Notes under the pieces: generated by a model
Told to the model about the DNA's origin: nothing
Database searches by the model: none
The model's input: only the letters and a program-made list of their open reading frames with translations
Assembly (NCBI RefSeq): GCF_018255755.1
Contig: NZ_CP073766.1
Coordinates: 992,001-1,056,000, forward strand
Direction of reading: 5' to 3'
From: Chitinophaga sp. HK235
GTDB taxonomy: Bacteria; Bacteroidota; Bacteroidia; Chitinophagales; Chitinophagaceae
DNA: 64,000 bases
Translations under genes and position numbers: made by a program
Part shown: one piece after another, positions 46,702-55,370 of the stretch
Layout of the letters: each line of letters starts with the position of its first letter
Numbering within the stretch: position 1 is the stretch's first letter

Positions 46702-48289
46702 GTTCCTTTACCTGGGAGATGTTTATAAAATGTTTGATATCTGCCAGCGTATATTCTGACAAATACAAATGATTGTTGAAGAAAAGCGCCGGTGTATGGG
46801 TGATCTCATTTTCATCACACCAGGCCCGGTGCGCTTCAAAAGTGCCCATCACACTTTCATCTATCTTCACGTCGGTATATTTTTCCAGCCATGCCTTTGG
46901 ATTATTTACGCCGCTCTCATACCAGTCAGCCATCGCCATCTCACATTCCCGGCTGCCAAGCTGCTGTGAAATACCGATCAGTTTCTGAATGATCTCGTTT
47001 TTCGGATCATTGGAATTATAGGAGGCTGTATAGATAGCTGTAAATTTCAGTTTGCTCCTGCACTCATCCACCAGTGGGCTCAACAGCTTATGCATCTCAG
47101 AACAGGGCTTACAAAACGGATTGGATACAAACGTTATTTCAAAGGAGGCCTCCGGATTACCAAATATAATCTTGTCACTCTCCGCCATCTCTTCAATCTT
47201 ACGTTGCTGTTCCAGCAGCGTATAAAAGATGTTATCATCCTTCTTAAACTGGTTGATATCGCGCTGTAATTTTTTAATCTGCTGGGCACTTTGGATCAAT
47301 GGTTTCAGGATAACCCAAAGGGAGCCCATCACCAGCAATATGGCCAATAATACATATGGCGCCGGATTATTTTCAAGAACCCGAATGCTTCCGACCTGTA
47401 ACAATACCGGCAAGGTGGCAAAAAATTCCAGCCACAGGATAACCTGTACAGATAAACACAGCTTGCACCACGTTTTTTTCCGGTATTGATAGATGATGGA
47501 ATAGAAAGTATAGGGTAATGCACAGACATTAAAAACCGCGAGTGTGAGCAGCGTACTGCTGGTACTGCCGCCAATACTTAATGTCAGCCATGTAGCAAGG
47601 AAATAAAAGAATCCTATTTCGCTCCACGACAGCCGCCCTTTGAATATTTTAGCACCTTCGGACCCGAGTATATCCTGACAGCCGTTGCCGGAAGCAGAGC
47701 TGCACAAACGGTTAATAAACGGATTGTTCATATTAAAAGACTGTATCAGCAACAACGACGTTACCGCCAGGCCTGCCACTTTCAACAGGAATAACATTCC
47801 TCCGCTGAAAGATACAGGCGAAGACAGGAACCAAAAAGAAAAAACAGCCAGCAATAATTCCAGCGATATTGCCTGCAATAGCCGCTGTTGGCGGATTTTA
47901 GCCTTAGTCCTTACAAAATCAGGTTCGCCGGAATATCTGGTCTTCTGCCCTACCAGCACTACCCCGCTATATTGCATAAAAAACAATTCCAGGCTGGTGG
48001 TGACGATGCGGTCCTTTTCATTCAGATAAGTAACTGATTGATCATCCAGTTGTGTGACCAGGCAATAGTCGCCTTCTGAGGAGGCCGTTTTAGCAATGAA
48101 GGGAGCCGGTACCTTGGTGAAATTATCCTTCCCGATGGCAACGCCGGCATTCTCTATATTAAAATGGTCAAACAGGTCGCTGATACTGAGTAAACTCGGG
48201 TGATAGGGATGTGTAGAAAAAAAACTATCTACTGTTTCTTTATTATAGTCAATAGCCAGATGGTCAAGATACGTCGTTACTATTTTCAT
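46688..48289 (-). CDS. C39-like / VKOR / thioredoxin fusion, disulfide-forming protein
   Basis: This 533-aa membrane protein has three parts. Residues 1-130 resemble a C39 peptidase-like domain without the catalytic Cys (HPYHPSLLSISDLFDHFNI; MQYSGVVLVG), probably a non-cleaving peptide-binding domain. Residues about 150-330 form a VKOR domain with several membrane helices, the cysteine pair in LCSSASGNGCQDI and the CxxC site WCKLC. Residues about 360-533 form a thioredoxin-fold domain with CKPC (NPFCKPCSEMHKLL), DsbA/DsbG-like. VKOR passes electrons to quinone and re-oxidises a thioredoxin partner; here both sit in one chain. In this operon the natural target is the Cys-rich peptide. It starts 5 bp after the TlpA-like gene. 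Confidence 0.9.
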   Translation of the reverse strand: MKIVTTYLDHLAIDYNKETVDSFFSTHPYHPSLLSISDLFDHFNIENAGVAIGKDNFTKVPAPFIAKTASSEGDYCLVTQLDDQSVTYLNEKDRIVTTSLELFFMQYSGVVLVGQKTRYSGEPDFVRTKAKIRQQRLLQAISLELLLAVFSFWFLSSPVSFSGGMLFLLKVAGLAVTSLLLIQSFNMNNPFINRLCSSASGNGCQDILGSEGAKIFKGRLSWSEIGFFYFLATWLTLSIGGSTSSTLLTLAVFNVCALPYTFYSIIYQYRKKTWCKLCLSVQVILWLEFFATLPVLLQVGSIRVLENNPAPYVLLAILLVMGSLWVILKPLIQSAQQIKKLQRDINQFKKDDNIFYTLLEQQRKIEEMAESDKIIFGNPEASFEITFVSNPFCKPCSEMHKLLSPLVDECRSKLKFTAIYTASYNSNDPKNEIIQKLIGISQQLGSRECEMAMADWYESGVNNPKAWLEKYTDVKIDESVMGTFEAHRAWCDENEITHTPALFFNNHLYLSEYTLADIKHFINISQVKEHGRI

Positions 48290-48294
48290 GTGAT

Positions 48295-49728
48295 CTATTT
48301 TAAGAGCTTGTCTAACTGCGCTATGAGGGCTTTATCACCGGGTCTTGGCGCATTGGCGGATAGTATTTTTCCATCAGGCCCCAGCAGGAGATACCGGGGG
48401 ATACTGGTAACACGATAGGTCTTTGCAAACCCCGAAGCAAAGTTACCTCCCAGCAGGTAAGAGTTATCAGCCTGCATGAAAGCGGTGAAACTCCGGTTTA
48501 TATTTTTCCAGCTACCTGCTTCTGTGTCCAGTGAAAAGTAAAGAAAGGTGATATTCTTTCCTTTGTACCGGCTGTTCAGCTTTTCTGAAAATTCCATTTC
48601 GTTCAGACAGGGCTGGCACCAGCTGGCCCAGAGGTCTATGTAGATGTACCGGCCTTTATGCTTGTCCAGTAAGTCTTTCAGCTGTATCTGTTGTTGTTGC
48701 AGATCAAGCAGTACGGAGGTTTCCGTTTGACTGATATCGCTAACGGATATACGATTATTGATGGCCTGCAAGTATTCTTCTGTATGGCATTTCTTTAAAA
48801 AATATGTAAGGAGCGTATCGTTTCTCAGGCGCTGATCCAGGTTATCACTGGCGATGGCAAAGAGTATTCTGTCTCTGGACCTTCCGGTAAAGGAGCTGTC
48901 TGCATTCTTCATTTTTTCCAGTCCGCTGCTTTTCCTCTTTAGTCGTATGGTAGTAAGGTATTGATTATAGAACCACAGGAAAGCCCTGTAGCTGTTGAGG
49001 CCAGCGAGTAATGAGTCGTTGAATACCGCAGGTTGTATGAACTGTTGTAGTCGTTTGTTTAATGATTCTCCGGTATATTCAAATCCGCGTACGGAATGAT
49101 AGAGATAGCGATAGAAAAAATGATTTTTCAGGGTTTGCCGGAAGGGCTGACTGATCAGTTGATGTTGACAGAAGCTATCCAGTATCACCGATCTTTTTAT
49201 ATAAAAATCATACAGTAATGAGTCCCTTATATCGTTGTTGGCCGGTACTGGTGGCAGATGCTGACCGAATGTGGCGAAGTATTTTTTATCACTTGCTTCG
49301 TAATTTTTCCGGCGCATTTCATCGGGGAAAGGTATTCTGTCGGGAGCATCGAAATTATCAAATATAAAGCTGCCATAAGCTTTAAAAAGGCGATCGGTAC
49401 AATCCAGTTCATTTTGTCTTTGCGGATTGTCGGACCGGATACGAAGTTGTCCTGCACTGCCGGAAACGAAGAGGCTGTCGCCTGGAAATAGCAACAGCGG
49501 GAAATGGCTGCCGGCTTCTTCATAAAATTCAGGCCGCAGCAGCGGATGTGAAGATGCCTGTGACCCGCTTTGGGTGAGCACAATATTATCTTTCATCAAC
49601 AGGTCATCACTCTGTGAAAACCGGATATTGCCGGTGGTTTTGTACTGTATAACTGCCTTTTGCGCTGTAGCTGTTGAGTACAGCCATAGGCCTAAGGTCA
49701 GCAAAAAAATCGTCTTCACGAACATCAT
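48295..49728 (-). CDS. Secreted TlpA-like thioredoxin-family protein
   Basis: This 477-aa protein has a signal peptide (MMFVKTIFLLTLGLWLYSTATA, cleavage likely before QKAV). The first ~330 residues are an unassigned region common to Bacteroidota TlpA-like proteins, with helices and charged stretches. The C-terminal ~140 residues form a thioredoxin fold of the TlpA/ResA/AhpC type, with the redox site WASWCQPCLNEMEF and the cis-Pro loop TSIPRYLLLGPDG. It acts in the periplasm, probably reducing or reshuffling disulfides. It lies 76 bp after the peptide precursor gene and 5 bp before the VKOR fusion, so it likely tunes the disulfides of the peptide. The exact redox direction cannot be read from sequence. 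Confidence 0.88.
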   Translation of the reverse strand: MMFVKTIFLLTLGLWLYSTATAQKAVIQYKTTGNIRFSQSDDLLMKDNIVLTQSGSQASSHPLLRPEFYEEAGSHFPLLLFPGDSLFVSGSAGQLRIRSDNPQRQNELDCTDRLFKAYGSFIFDNFDAPDRIPFPDEMRRKNYEASDKKYFATFGQHLPPVPANNDIRDSLLYDFYIKRSVILDSFCQHQLISQPFRQTLKNHFFYRYLYHSVRGFEYTGESLNKRLQQFIQPAVFNDSLLAGLNSYRAFLWFYNQYLTTIRLKRKSSGLEKMKNADSSFTGRSRDRILFAIASDNLDQRLRNDTLLTYFLKKCHTEEYLQAINNRISVSDISQTETSVLLDLQQQQIQLKDLLDKHKGRYIYIDLWASWCQPCLNEMEFSEKLNSRYKGKNITFLYFSLDTEAGSWKNINRSFTAFMQADNSYLLGGNFASGFAKTYRVTSIPRYLLLGPDGKILSANAPRPGDKALIAQLDKLLK

Positions 49729-49804
49729 GGATAGTAGAAATTAAAATAAAACGGACCTGGAAAGGAAACTGCGTTTACGGACGCAGTTCCTGTAAGGCTG
49801 GATA

Positions 49805-50047
49805 TTAGCATAATGTGTTGCAGGAAGAGCAGCACCAGCTAGCTCCGTCACTTCCCGGCTCCAACGCCATTTCGGTAGCTTTTTCTTTAGCTTCAGCCAT
49901 AGTGAGGTTACCACCGCCGCAGCAGGAAGCTGGCCCGCAGGTATCAGCGCAGCCGGTGTTGTAATGGGCGCAACAGGTACCACCACCTTTAACATCGCGC
50001 ATTTCTTTTTTGCTCAGCTGACGGCCGAGTTCAATTACTTTCAACAT
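49805..50047 (-). CDS. Double-glycine leader peptide precursor with ten-cysteine core
   Basis: This is a small secreted peptide precursor of 80 aa. The ATG at 50047 gives a leader of the Bacteroidota GG type (LGRQLSKKEMRDVKGG, ending about residue 22), to be cut after GG by the C39 exporter in the same operon. The core of about 58 residues has ten Cys in clusters: CC, C, C, CC near its start and CC, C, C at its end, with a cysteine-free, helix-prone middle (MAEAKEKATEMALE). The frame is open upstream to 50191, but that part lacks leader features. An overlapping frame at 49741-49995 was considered and rejected. It is the first gene of the exporter operon. A disulfide-rich bacteriocin or signal peptide is likely; a further-modified natural product is possible, but no modifying enzyme is next to it. 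Confidence 0.85.
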   Translation of the reverse strand: MLKVIELGRQLSKKEMRDVKGGGTCCAHYNTGCADTCGPASCCGGGNLTMAEAKEKATEMALEPGSDGASWCCSSCNTLC

Positions 50048-50528
50048 AATAATAAAGCAATTTTCGGGTAAAGCCTCATTAACCGCCTTAGGCAATAAAA
50101 CGGCGTTTCCAGCTTTTTTGAATGGGTTGAGTGGAAGCATCCCATATTCGTAGCTACTGAATATCGTGGACTGTTGCAGAATCGGGAACACAACGACAAT
50201 AGATGTATAATGGCAGTTTTATACTACTACGTCAGGGATAAATATCGGTCGACACAGGTCTTTGATAAAGGAGAAACGGGAAAATGCTTACAGCTGATTA
50301 TTTTTTACAGTTAACATCAGTTTTTGGTTGACTATTTTGTATGCTCAGTTTGGCACAAATGCTCTTCTTAAAATCTAAACTAATAGTATTCTATATTAAA
50401 TCCAAATATTTTTTTGGAGAGATAAGATGCGGATGAGATTTACCAAAACAGGTAAGGACGTACCCTTTACGGGTACGTCCGTTATTTACATTGTTCATTT
50501 CCATCAACAAATAATCAGGAACCGATGA
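50048..50528. other. Upstream region of the peptide operon
   Basis: This ~480-bp gap holds the terminator of the upstream protease gene (50456-50480) and should hold the promoter of the peptide operon between 50048 and 50455. I found no full TTG/TAnnTTTG match on the minus strand here. No second short double-glycine peptide was seen. Confidence 0.55.
50456..50480 (-). terminator. Terminator hairpin after the S8 peptidase gene
   Basis: GGACGTACCC (50456-50465) and GGGTACGTCC (50471-50480) form a perfect 10-bp stem with a 5-nt loop. On the minus strand it lies about 50 bp after the S8 peptidase stop and is followed by TTACCTGTTTTGG, which is only moderately T-rich. It separates the peptidase from the peptide operon. 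Confidence 0.65.
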
Positions 50529-52073
50529 TTAGTTACCAACAGCCTGGGCAACATTTACATAGCCCCATCCCAGTTTGGAGTTCCTGTTGGGATAATTGCT
50601 GGCAGCACGTTTCATTCTCGCTACAATGCTGTCTTTCGGATAGCTGGGATATTTACTCCATACCAGTGCTGCAATACCTGCTGCGCTGGCAGTTGCCACA
50701 GAAGAACCACCTACTGTATTAGGACTATTACCGGTAGCGGTAGTCGTGAGGGGATTTCTGCGGGTACCATTTTTTTCCATGATAACGGTAAAGGCTACCT
50801 GTGTGCCGGTGTGGCAGTCTTCACAAGGCGTAGTAATACTTTCCGTAACACCCGTCACGGCCAGTACGGAAGGCAGGTAAGCAGGATATACTACACCCAG
50901 CAAAGCACCAAAAAAGGAGTTGGTAGTACCGGCAGCACAGAACAACAGTTTGCCCTTGTTGCTGGCATAATTCACGGCGTCTGTGATCTGGCCGGCTTCA
51001 AAGATAGTGCCCATGCTCATGCTGATGATCTTCACAGAGGCATTGTCGCCTCCCAACACATAAGCATCAGAAATACCCTGTGTTGATTCAGAAGACAAGA
51101 TCACCACATTTTCCGCTGCATGAACCGTCAGCAGGTTACAGTTATAAGCAATACCTGCACTACTGCCATTCACCCCTCTGGGTGCTGCAATAACGCCTGC
51201 CATCTTGGTTCCGTGTCCACATACGTCTGCGGGTGTTCCTCCGGGATAGGTTGCAATTTTTTCTATGGTTCTACCGCTGGAAACACCCTGATTAAAAGCG
51301 CTGCCCAGGTTGGCCTGATCGGGGCTAACACCGGTATCTATCAGCATCACTTTTACATTGCTGCCGGTCGATTGGGTCCATGCCTGCGGAATACTGTGCA
51401 GTGCATAGTTCCAGGACTGCTTGGCACCCGGCGTAATATCGGCATAATCTACACCCGCTACCAGAGAGGTATTAGGCAGATTGGCATCACAACCGAAAGT
51501 CAACAGATTGGATTCCGTGAACGGACCTGACCGCCCCTTCGGCACCTGGCCATCATTCATGTATTTGGCGTAACTGGAAGGCTCGGCATAACGTACCAGT
51601 CCGGATGCACGCAATGCCCTTACTGTAGACAGACGGCTGGCTTTTACATAAAACACGGGCAGCCTGGAAGCCTCATAGGTAATGAGGGATTTGACACTTG
51701 CACCGGAAGTCTTTTCATTATCCAGGATCAGGTTTAAAACGTTTTGTCTCGCTGCGGTCCAGGATTCGCTGTGGATGTCTATTTTGTCGATAGTCGCTTC
51801 CAGGTTGCTTACTCCAGCCGCCTGGTAACCGACTGCCAAAACACTATCCCCCTGTACCAATGCGCTCCATAGCACATTATCGTCTACCATTTTCCAGTTG
51901 AAACGGCTATTCTGGCGGAGCTGTTCATTCACCAAAGCATTGATGGCAGATTTTGGCATTACTTCTTTCGGGTTTTCCTGGACACGGCCGGGATTCAAAG
52001 GCGTTTCCTGTCTGTTACAGGAAACAACAACAGCAACAAGAATACAGGCTGCAAATAAGTTGGAGATTTTCAT
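50529..52073 (-). CDS. Subtilisin-family (S8) serine peptidase lipoprotein
   Basis: This 514-aa lipoprotein has a signal with lipobox VVSC (Cys about residue 19), an N-terminal pro-region of about 200 residues, and an S8 catalytic domain. The triad is D246 (VMLIDTGVSPD), H287 (CGHGTKMAGV) and S458 (GGSSVATASAAG, a variant of GTSMAxP). The usual oxyanion Asn, in AAGN, is replaced: the sequence reads CAAGTTNS. Two cysteines close together (CEDCHTG) may form a disulfide or bind metal. A terminator separates it from the peptide operon, so it is a neighbour on the same strand rather than a sure member. It could process the exported peptide further, or protect the cell by degrading it; both are inference. 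Confidence 0.9.
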   Translation of the reverse strand: MKISNLFAACILVAVVVSCNRQETPLNPGRVQENPKEVMPKSAINALVNEQLRQNSRFNWKMVDDNVLWSALVQGDSVLAVGYQAAGVSNLEATIDKIDIHSESWTAARQNVLNLILDNEKTSGASVKSLITYEASRLPVFYVKASRLSTVRALRASGLVRYAEPSSYAKYMNDGQVPKGRSGPFTESNLLTFGCDANLPNTSLVAGVDYADITPGAKQSWNYALHSIPQAWTQSTGSNVKVMLIDTGVSPDQANLGSAFNQGVSSGRTIEKIATYPGGTPADVCGHGTKMAGVIAAPRGVNGSSAGIAYNCNLLTVHAAENVVILSSESTQGISDAYVLGGDNASVKIISMSMGTIFEAGQITDAVNYASNKGKLLFCAAGTTNSFFGALLGVVYPAYLPSVLAVTGVTESITTPCEDCHTGTQVAFTVIMEKNGTRRNPLTTTATGNSPNTVGGSSVATASAAGIAALVWSKYPSYPKDSIVARMKRAASNYPNRNSKLGWGYVNVAQAVGN

Positions 52074-53152
52074 GAATAACGTTTAAGGTAAACAAAGTTT
52101 TAAAATGAACAGAGGTTTTTCAATCATACTGTTGATGGAAATATTAATGCCAAGGAGGTTATTTGAATAGTACAGTTGGGCTTCACGCTTGGGTTACATC
52201 ATTGACATTATTTAAGGGTATCAGGTTAGCAGAGGGAATACTATCATCTGAATAAATACTCCTATATACTTTATAGTAGTTCTAATTTAGTAAACATATT
52301 TAATCCGGGAAAAAAATTAAGACTGGTGCAACATCAAAAGGAGCAACACCACTTACTTTCAGTGAAACGACAGTTCAGCAAGAAGACCTGATACGTAATA
52401 CTGTCAATCTTTCGCATCTTCACCCTATCAGCATCAATGATTTTATCCCCGCTGTTCATAAATTAATTTTAACGTCGAAATGAGATAATTTTTATGGCAG
52501 AAAATAAAATCATAATTAACTTCCCATCTGCTGCGAAACCTTATGCTGCAATGCTCTCCCCCATTTGATTCATTCAGCAACCTACTGACCGCAGCTTCTC
52601 TGAAACCCTTTTGTATCATCCAATCTTTATCAATGACCTCGCCCTCCCCCACTGGGCCTCCATACCATTATGACCACCCAGTCGGGCTGCGGCACTGAGA
52701 TGATATTGTACTATTCAAAAGTACCCCATAAAACGACATGGACCTTGTGGTTGTATCTGTTTCATCCAACCATCTCTCTCATCAATCAGATTATATTTTT
52801 GGCGAAACGATTTTTTTATTTATATTCGATATCATCATTATGACCGGAAAATTAGCATTCATCCTTAACCTCAGACAGCTGTGATGAACATGTTGTGAAA
52901 TTGCCCTCAAATGCCTGTTGATGTTAGCTTTCTTTCGTCATTCATTTTAGTCAACGCATTACATTTTTACCGAATACTATCCTGACAAAGTGGAGTTTCT
53001 ATTCCACTCGCGCTACCATCCGAATGAGAGCAAACCCTGTTGTTCTCATAACATTTTTTTCGATGACCGGGCCTGAAGAGAATTCGGGTAGGAAGTTTTT
53101 TGTTCGTGACCTTGCTTCTTTTATTTTTCATTTCATAAATGAGATTAATCAT
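52074..53152. other. Non-coding region before the collagen-like/DUF6603 locus
   Basis: About 1.1 kb lies between the S8 peptidase gene (minus) and the 203-aa gene (plus). It is AT-rich. Short frames at 52443-52652 and 52967-53188 on the minus strand do not look coding. The promoters of both divergent transcripts should lie here, but I found no full match. No tRNA or repeat was recognised. Confidence 0.55.
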
Positions 53153-53764
53153 ATGAACACGCTCACACAAACACAGAAAGACAATCACGCGTTAGTAAAT
53201 CAACGTCTGGGACTCGCTGCTGATGCACATCTCACACTCAGTAAAACCATTAAAAGCATCCAGCAGCAAAAGAAAAATCTGGTATTTTCCTCTGACCCGC
53301 TTGAATCCGATGTACCACCTGTTCATGTCAGTGTAGGCTCCATTGCTGAGTTTAAAAAAATGGTTGGCACTCCTGACGGATCAGATGATAGCCACATCAA
53401 CTATCCGGGAGCCATGGCAGACCATCATCGTGAGCTTATGTCCACAGTGAGTTCCAAACAGGATCTGCTGGGTAAAATGGACGAACACTTGCATGACAAA
53501 ATGCAAAAAGCCGCCTATGCATATGTAATGGGCGATTCCCGCAAAGTACAGGAATATGAACCGCTGATTAACTCACTGATGTTCCCGGGAAGAATTGCCG
53601 TATTCACAGGCGAAGATCTGGACATCCCTGCCGGAGAAGTGTACACCATCAAAGGAGAAGACCCTGTGGTATTCAATTTCGAAGAAATAACAGAAGGTAA
53701 GGATGCCGAAATTATGATCACTACCAACTGTTCACTTCATACTCAATACTTCACACAGAAATAA
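53153..53764 (+). CDS. Unknown 203-aa protein, first gene of the DUF6603 locus
   Basis: I do not recognise this protein. The start at 53153 (MNTLTQTQKDNHALVNQRLG) is preferred to 53024, since the upstream residues look non-coding. It has no signal peptide or membrane segment. The first ~170 residues are helix-prone and polar, with little Cys; the last ~60 look beta-rich (FPGRIAVFTGEDLDIPAGEVYTI at about 145-167). It is followed after 177 bp by two collagen-like genes on the same strand. A scaffold or chaperone role is possible but nothing shows it. Confidence 0.7.
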   Translation: MNTLTQTQKDNHALVNQRLGLAADAHLTLSKTIKSIQQQKKNLVFSSDPLESDVPPVHVSVGSIAEFKKMVGTPDGSDDSHINYPGAMADHHRELMSTVSSKQDLLGKMDEHLHDKMQKAAYAYVMGDSRKVQEYEPLINSLMFPGRIAVFTGEDLDIPAGEVYTIKGEDPVVFNFEEITEGKDAEIMITTNCSLHTQYFTQK

Positions 53765-53941
53765 TCCCGGTTCCCGAACCCCATCATTTTCAACTAAGCA
53801 AAACGCTGGAAATAACTGACCCTGAAATCATCTCTATTCCCTCTTATTTTTTTACGGGAGCCCCTTCAACGACAAATCCTTATTCAGTTTTATAGGCTTA
53901 TTGCATGCCTCTTAGTTAAATTTTAAAAACATTATCTCATT

Positions 53942-54583
53942 ATGTGTAGTTTTTCTTTTGTGGGTGCTGATTACACCACCAAGGCACCTGATGGCGGAAA
54001 TGGCAGCCCCGGCACCAAAGGCAGTACGGGCACTGCCGGGACCTCTGGCTACAATAGCAGCACCTGTACCTATTACTGTAACACTCCTCCTGGCAATGGA
54101 GGTACCGGTGGACAGGGAACCCCTGGCGCCGCTGGTTCACAAGGAGCAAAGGGACTTCCTGCTCCTCCCGGCAGAGTGCAATTGGGCATTGTCACAGGAG
54201 CTGTTACCATTTGTGCTGGTGGAGGCAAGGGCCAGGATGGCGGCAAAGGTGGCAGAGGCGGTATCGGCGGACCAGGAGGGGATCCCGGTGCAATGGACCC
54301 TCAAGCCAAATGTACGGCCGCCAGCAGAGGTCAACAGGGAAGAGGAGGTAACGGAGGCAATGGGGGCAAAAGTGGTGATGGTGGTGATGGCACTACTGTT
54401 ATTGTCACTTACACCCAAATCACCGGTGGTTCAATCACGCCTAACACTTTTTCAGCAAATCCGGGTACTCCCGGTGATCCCGGTTCCGGCGGCGCAGGAA
54501 TTCCTAATGGCACCGATGGTAGCAGAGGAGCCGTTGGCAGCCAGGGTAGCTCATCAAATGTTATTATTCGTCAAGAAGCTTAA
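53942..54583 (+). CDS. Gly-rich collagen-like protein, copy 1
   Basis: This 213-aa protein is rich in Gly, with several runs of collagen-like G-x-y triplets (GSPGTKGSTGTAGTSG; GKGGRGGIGGPGGDPGA; GTPGDPGSGGAG). These frame non-repeat islands: a CTYYC motif at about 45-49, a beta-like segment VQLGIVTGAVTI at about 80, a segment QAKCTAASRG, a segment TVIVTYTQI, and the C-terminal NVIIRQEA. There is no signal peptide. A paralogue with the same order of islands follows after 13 bp. The island pattern shows a specific conserved fold rather than low-complexity filler. Function unknown; a structural fibre or spacer is possible. Confidence 0.82.
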   Translation: MCSFSFVGADYTTKAPDGGNGSPGTKGSTGTAGTSGYNSSTCTYYCNTPPGNGGTGGQGTPGAAGSQGAKGLPAPPGRVQLGIVTGAVTICAGGGKGQDGGKGGRGGIGGPGGDPGAMDPQAKCTAASRGQQGRGGNGGNGGKSGDGGDGTTVIVTYTQITGGSITPNTFSANPGTPGDPGSGGAGIPNGTDGSRGAVGSQGSSSNVIIRQEA

Positions 54584-54596
54584 ATCTACTTACAAT

Positions 54597-55241
54597 ATGT
54601 CATCCATCTTAATTATCGGCGCCCCTATTCCAAATCCTGCTGCCGTGGGTTCCAGGGGAAATACCGGCACCAAGGGCGCCACAGGAACAGCCGGCCAATC
54701 TGCCTACAATGACAGAAACTGCACCTACTATTGCAGTTCACCTCCTAGTAATGGTAGTATGGGCAGTCCAGGTACCACAGGTGGTACAGGAGCCGGTGGC
54801 GTCAAAGGTAACCCCATGCCTATGGACGACGTGCATCTGGGCGTTGTCAGTGGCGAGGTCACTGTTCAAGCAGGCGGCGGCACCGGGCAGCCTGGCGGCA
54901 AGGGTGGTCAGGGGGGAAATGGTGGTCCCGGTGGCGATCCTGGGGCAAAAGATCCCAATAATGTTTGTACTGCTGCACAAGCAGGTCCTCAGGGTCCCGG
55001 AGGAAAAGGTGGCAATGGTGGAACCGGCGGCGATGGTGGTAACGGAGATACCCTCATGGTGTACTACACAGCTCTCAACCCCGGTTCGTCAGTGAATGGG
55101 ATAGAATTTAACGGCAGGCCTGGCGATCCTGGCAATGGCGGAGATCCAGGTACCAGCACCAGCGGCAATCTCGGGCCTGGAAATCCAGGTGGGCCCGGCA
55201 GGCCCGGCGCTGCCTCCAATATCATTATACGCCAGGTGTAA
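54597..55241 (+). CDS. Gly-rich collagen-like protein, copy 2
   Basis: This 214-aa paralogue of the preceding gene starts at the ATG at 54597 (MSSILIIGAPIPNPAAVGS). The frame stays open far upstream, over the whole of copy 1 in another phase, but only because GGN-rich DNA has few stops. It has the same islands in the same order: NCTYYCSS, VHLGVVSGEVTVQAGGG, NNVCTAAQAG, TLMVYYTAL and the C-terminal NIIIRQV. The G-x-y runs between them are longer (GGKGGNGGTGGDGGNG). The shared Cys positions suggest the two proteins form disulfides or a mixed complex. It has no signal peptide. A lipase-type gene follows after 129 bp. Confidence 0.82.
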   Translation: MSSILIIGAPIPNPAAVGSRGNTGTKGATGTAGQSAYNDRNCTYYCSSPPSNGSMGSPGTTGGTGAGGVKGNPMPMDDVHLGVVSGEVTVQAGGGTGQPGGKGGQGGNGGPGGDPGAKDPNNVCTAAQAGPQGPGGKGGNGGTGGDGGNGDTLMVYYTALNPGSSVNGIEFNGRPGDPGNGGDPGTSTSGNLGPGNPGGPGRPGAASNIIIRQV

Positions 55242-55370
55242 AACATTTTCGTCTGATTACATCGCAACAATATCCGGTCCCGCTGATGATCTGGCTACCT
55301 GGGACCGGTTTCTTTCCTAACATTTCAATTACCAGTCCGGAAACAACCGGTCCTTATTCTCCGGACTTAA

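Noticed and set aside
49741..49995. Alternative minus-strand frame overlapping the peptide gene
   Set aside because: It lacks a double-glycine leader; the frame 49805-50047 has leader, GG site and clustered Cys.
52443..52652. Short minus-strand frame in the gap before the DUF6603 locus
   Set aside because: No leader, signal or family features; probably chance.
53958..54596. Open plus-strand frame over the first collagen-like gene, continuous with the second
   Set aside because: GGN-rich DNA yields few stops in other phases. The Gly-x-y and Cys-island pattern exists only in the other phase until 54597.
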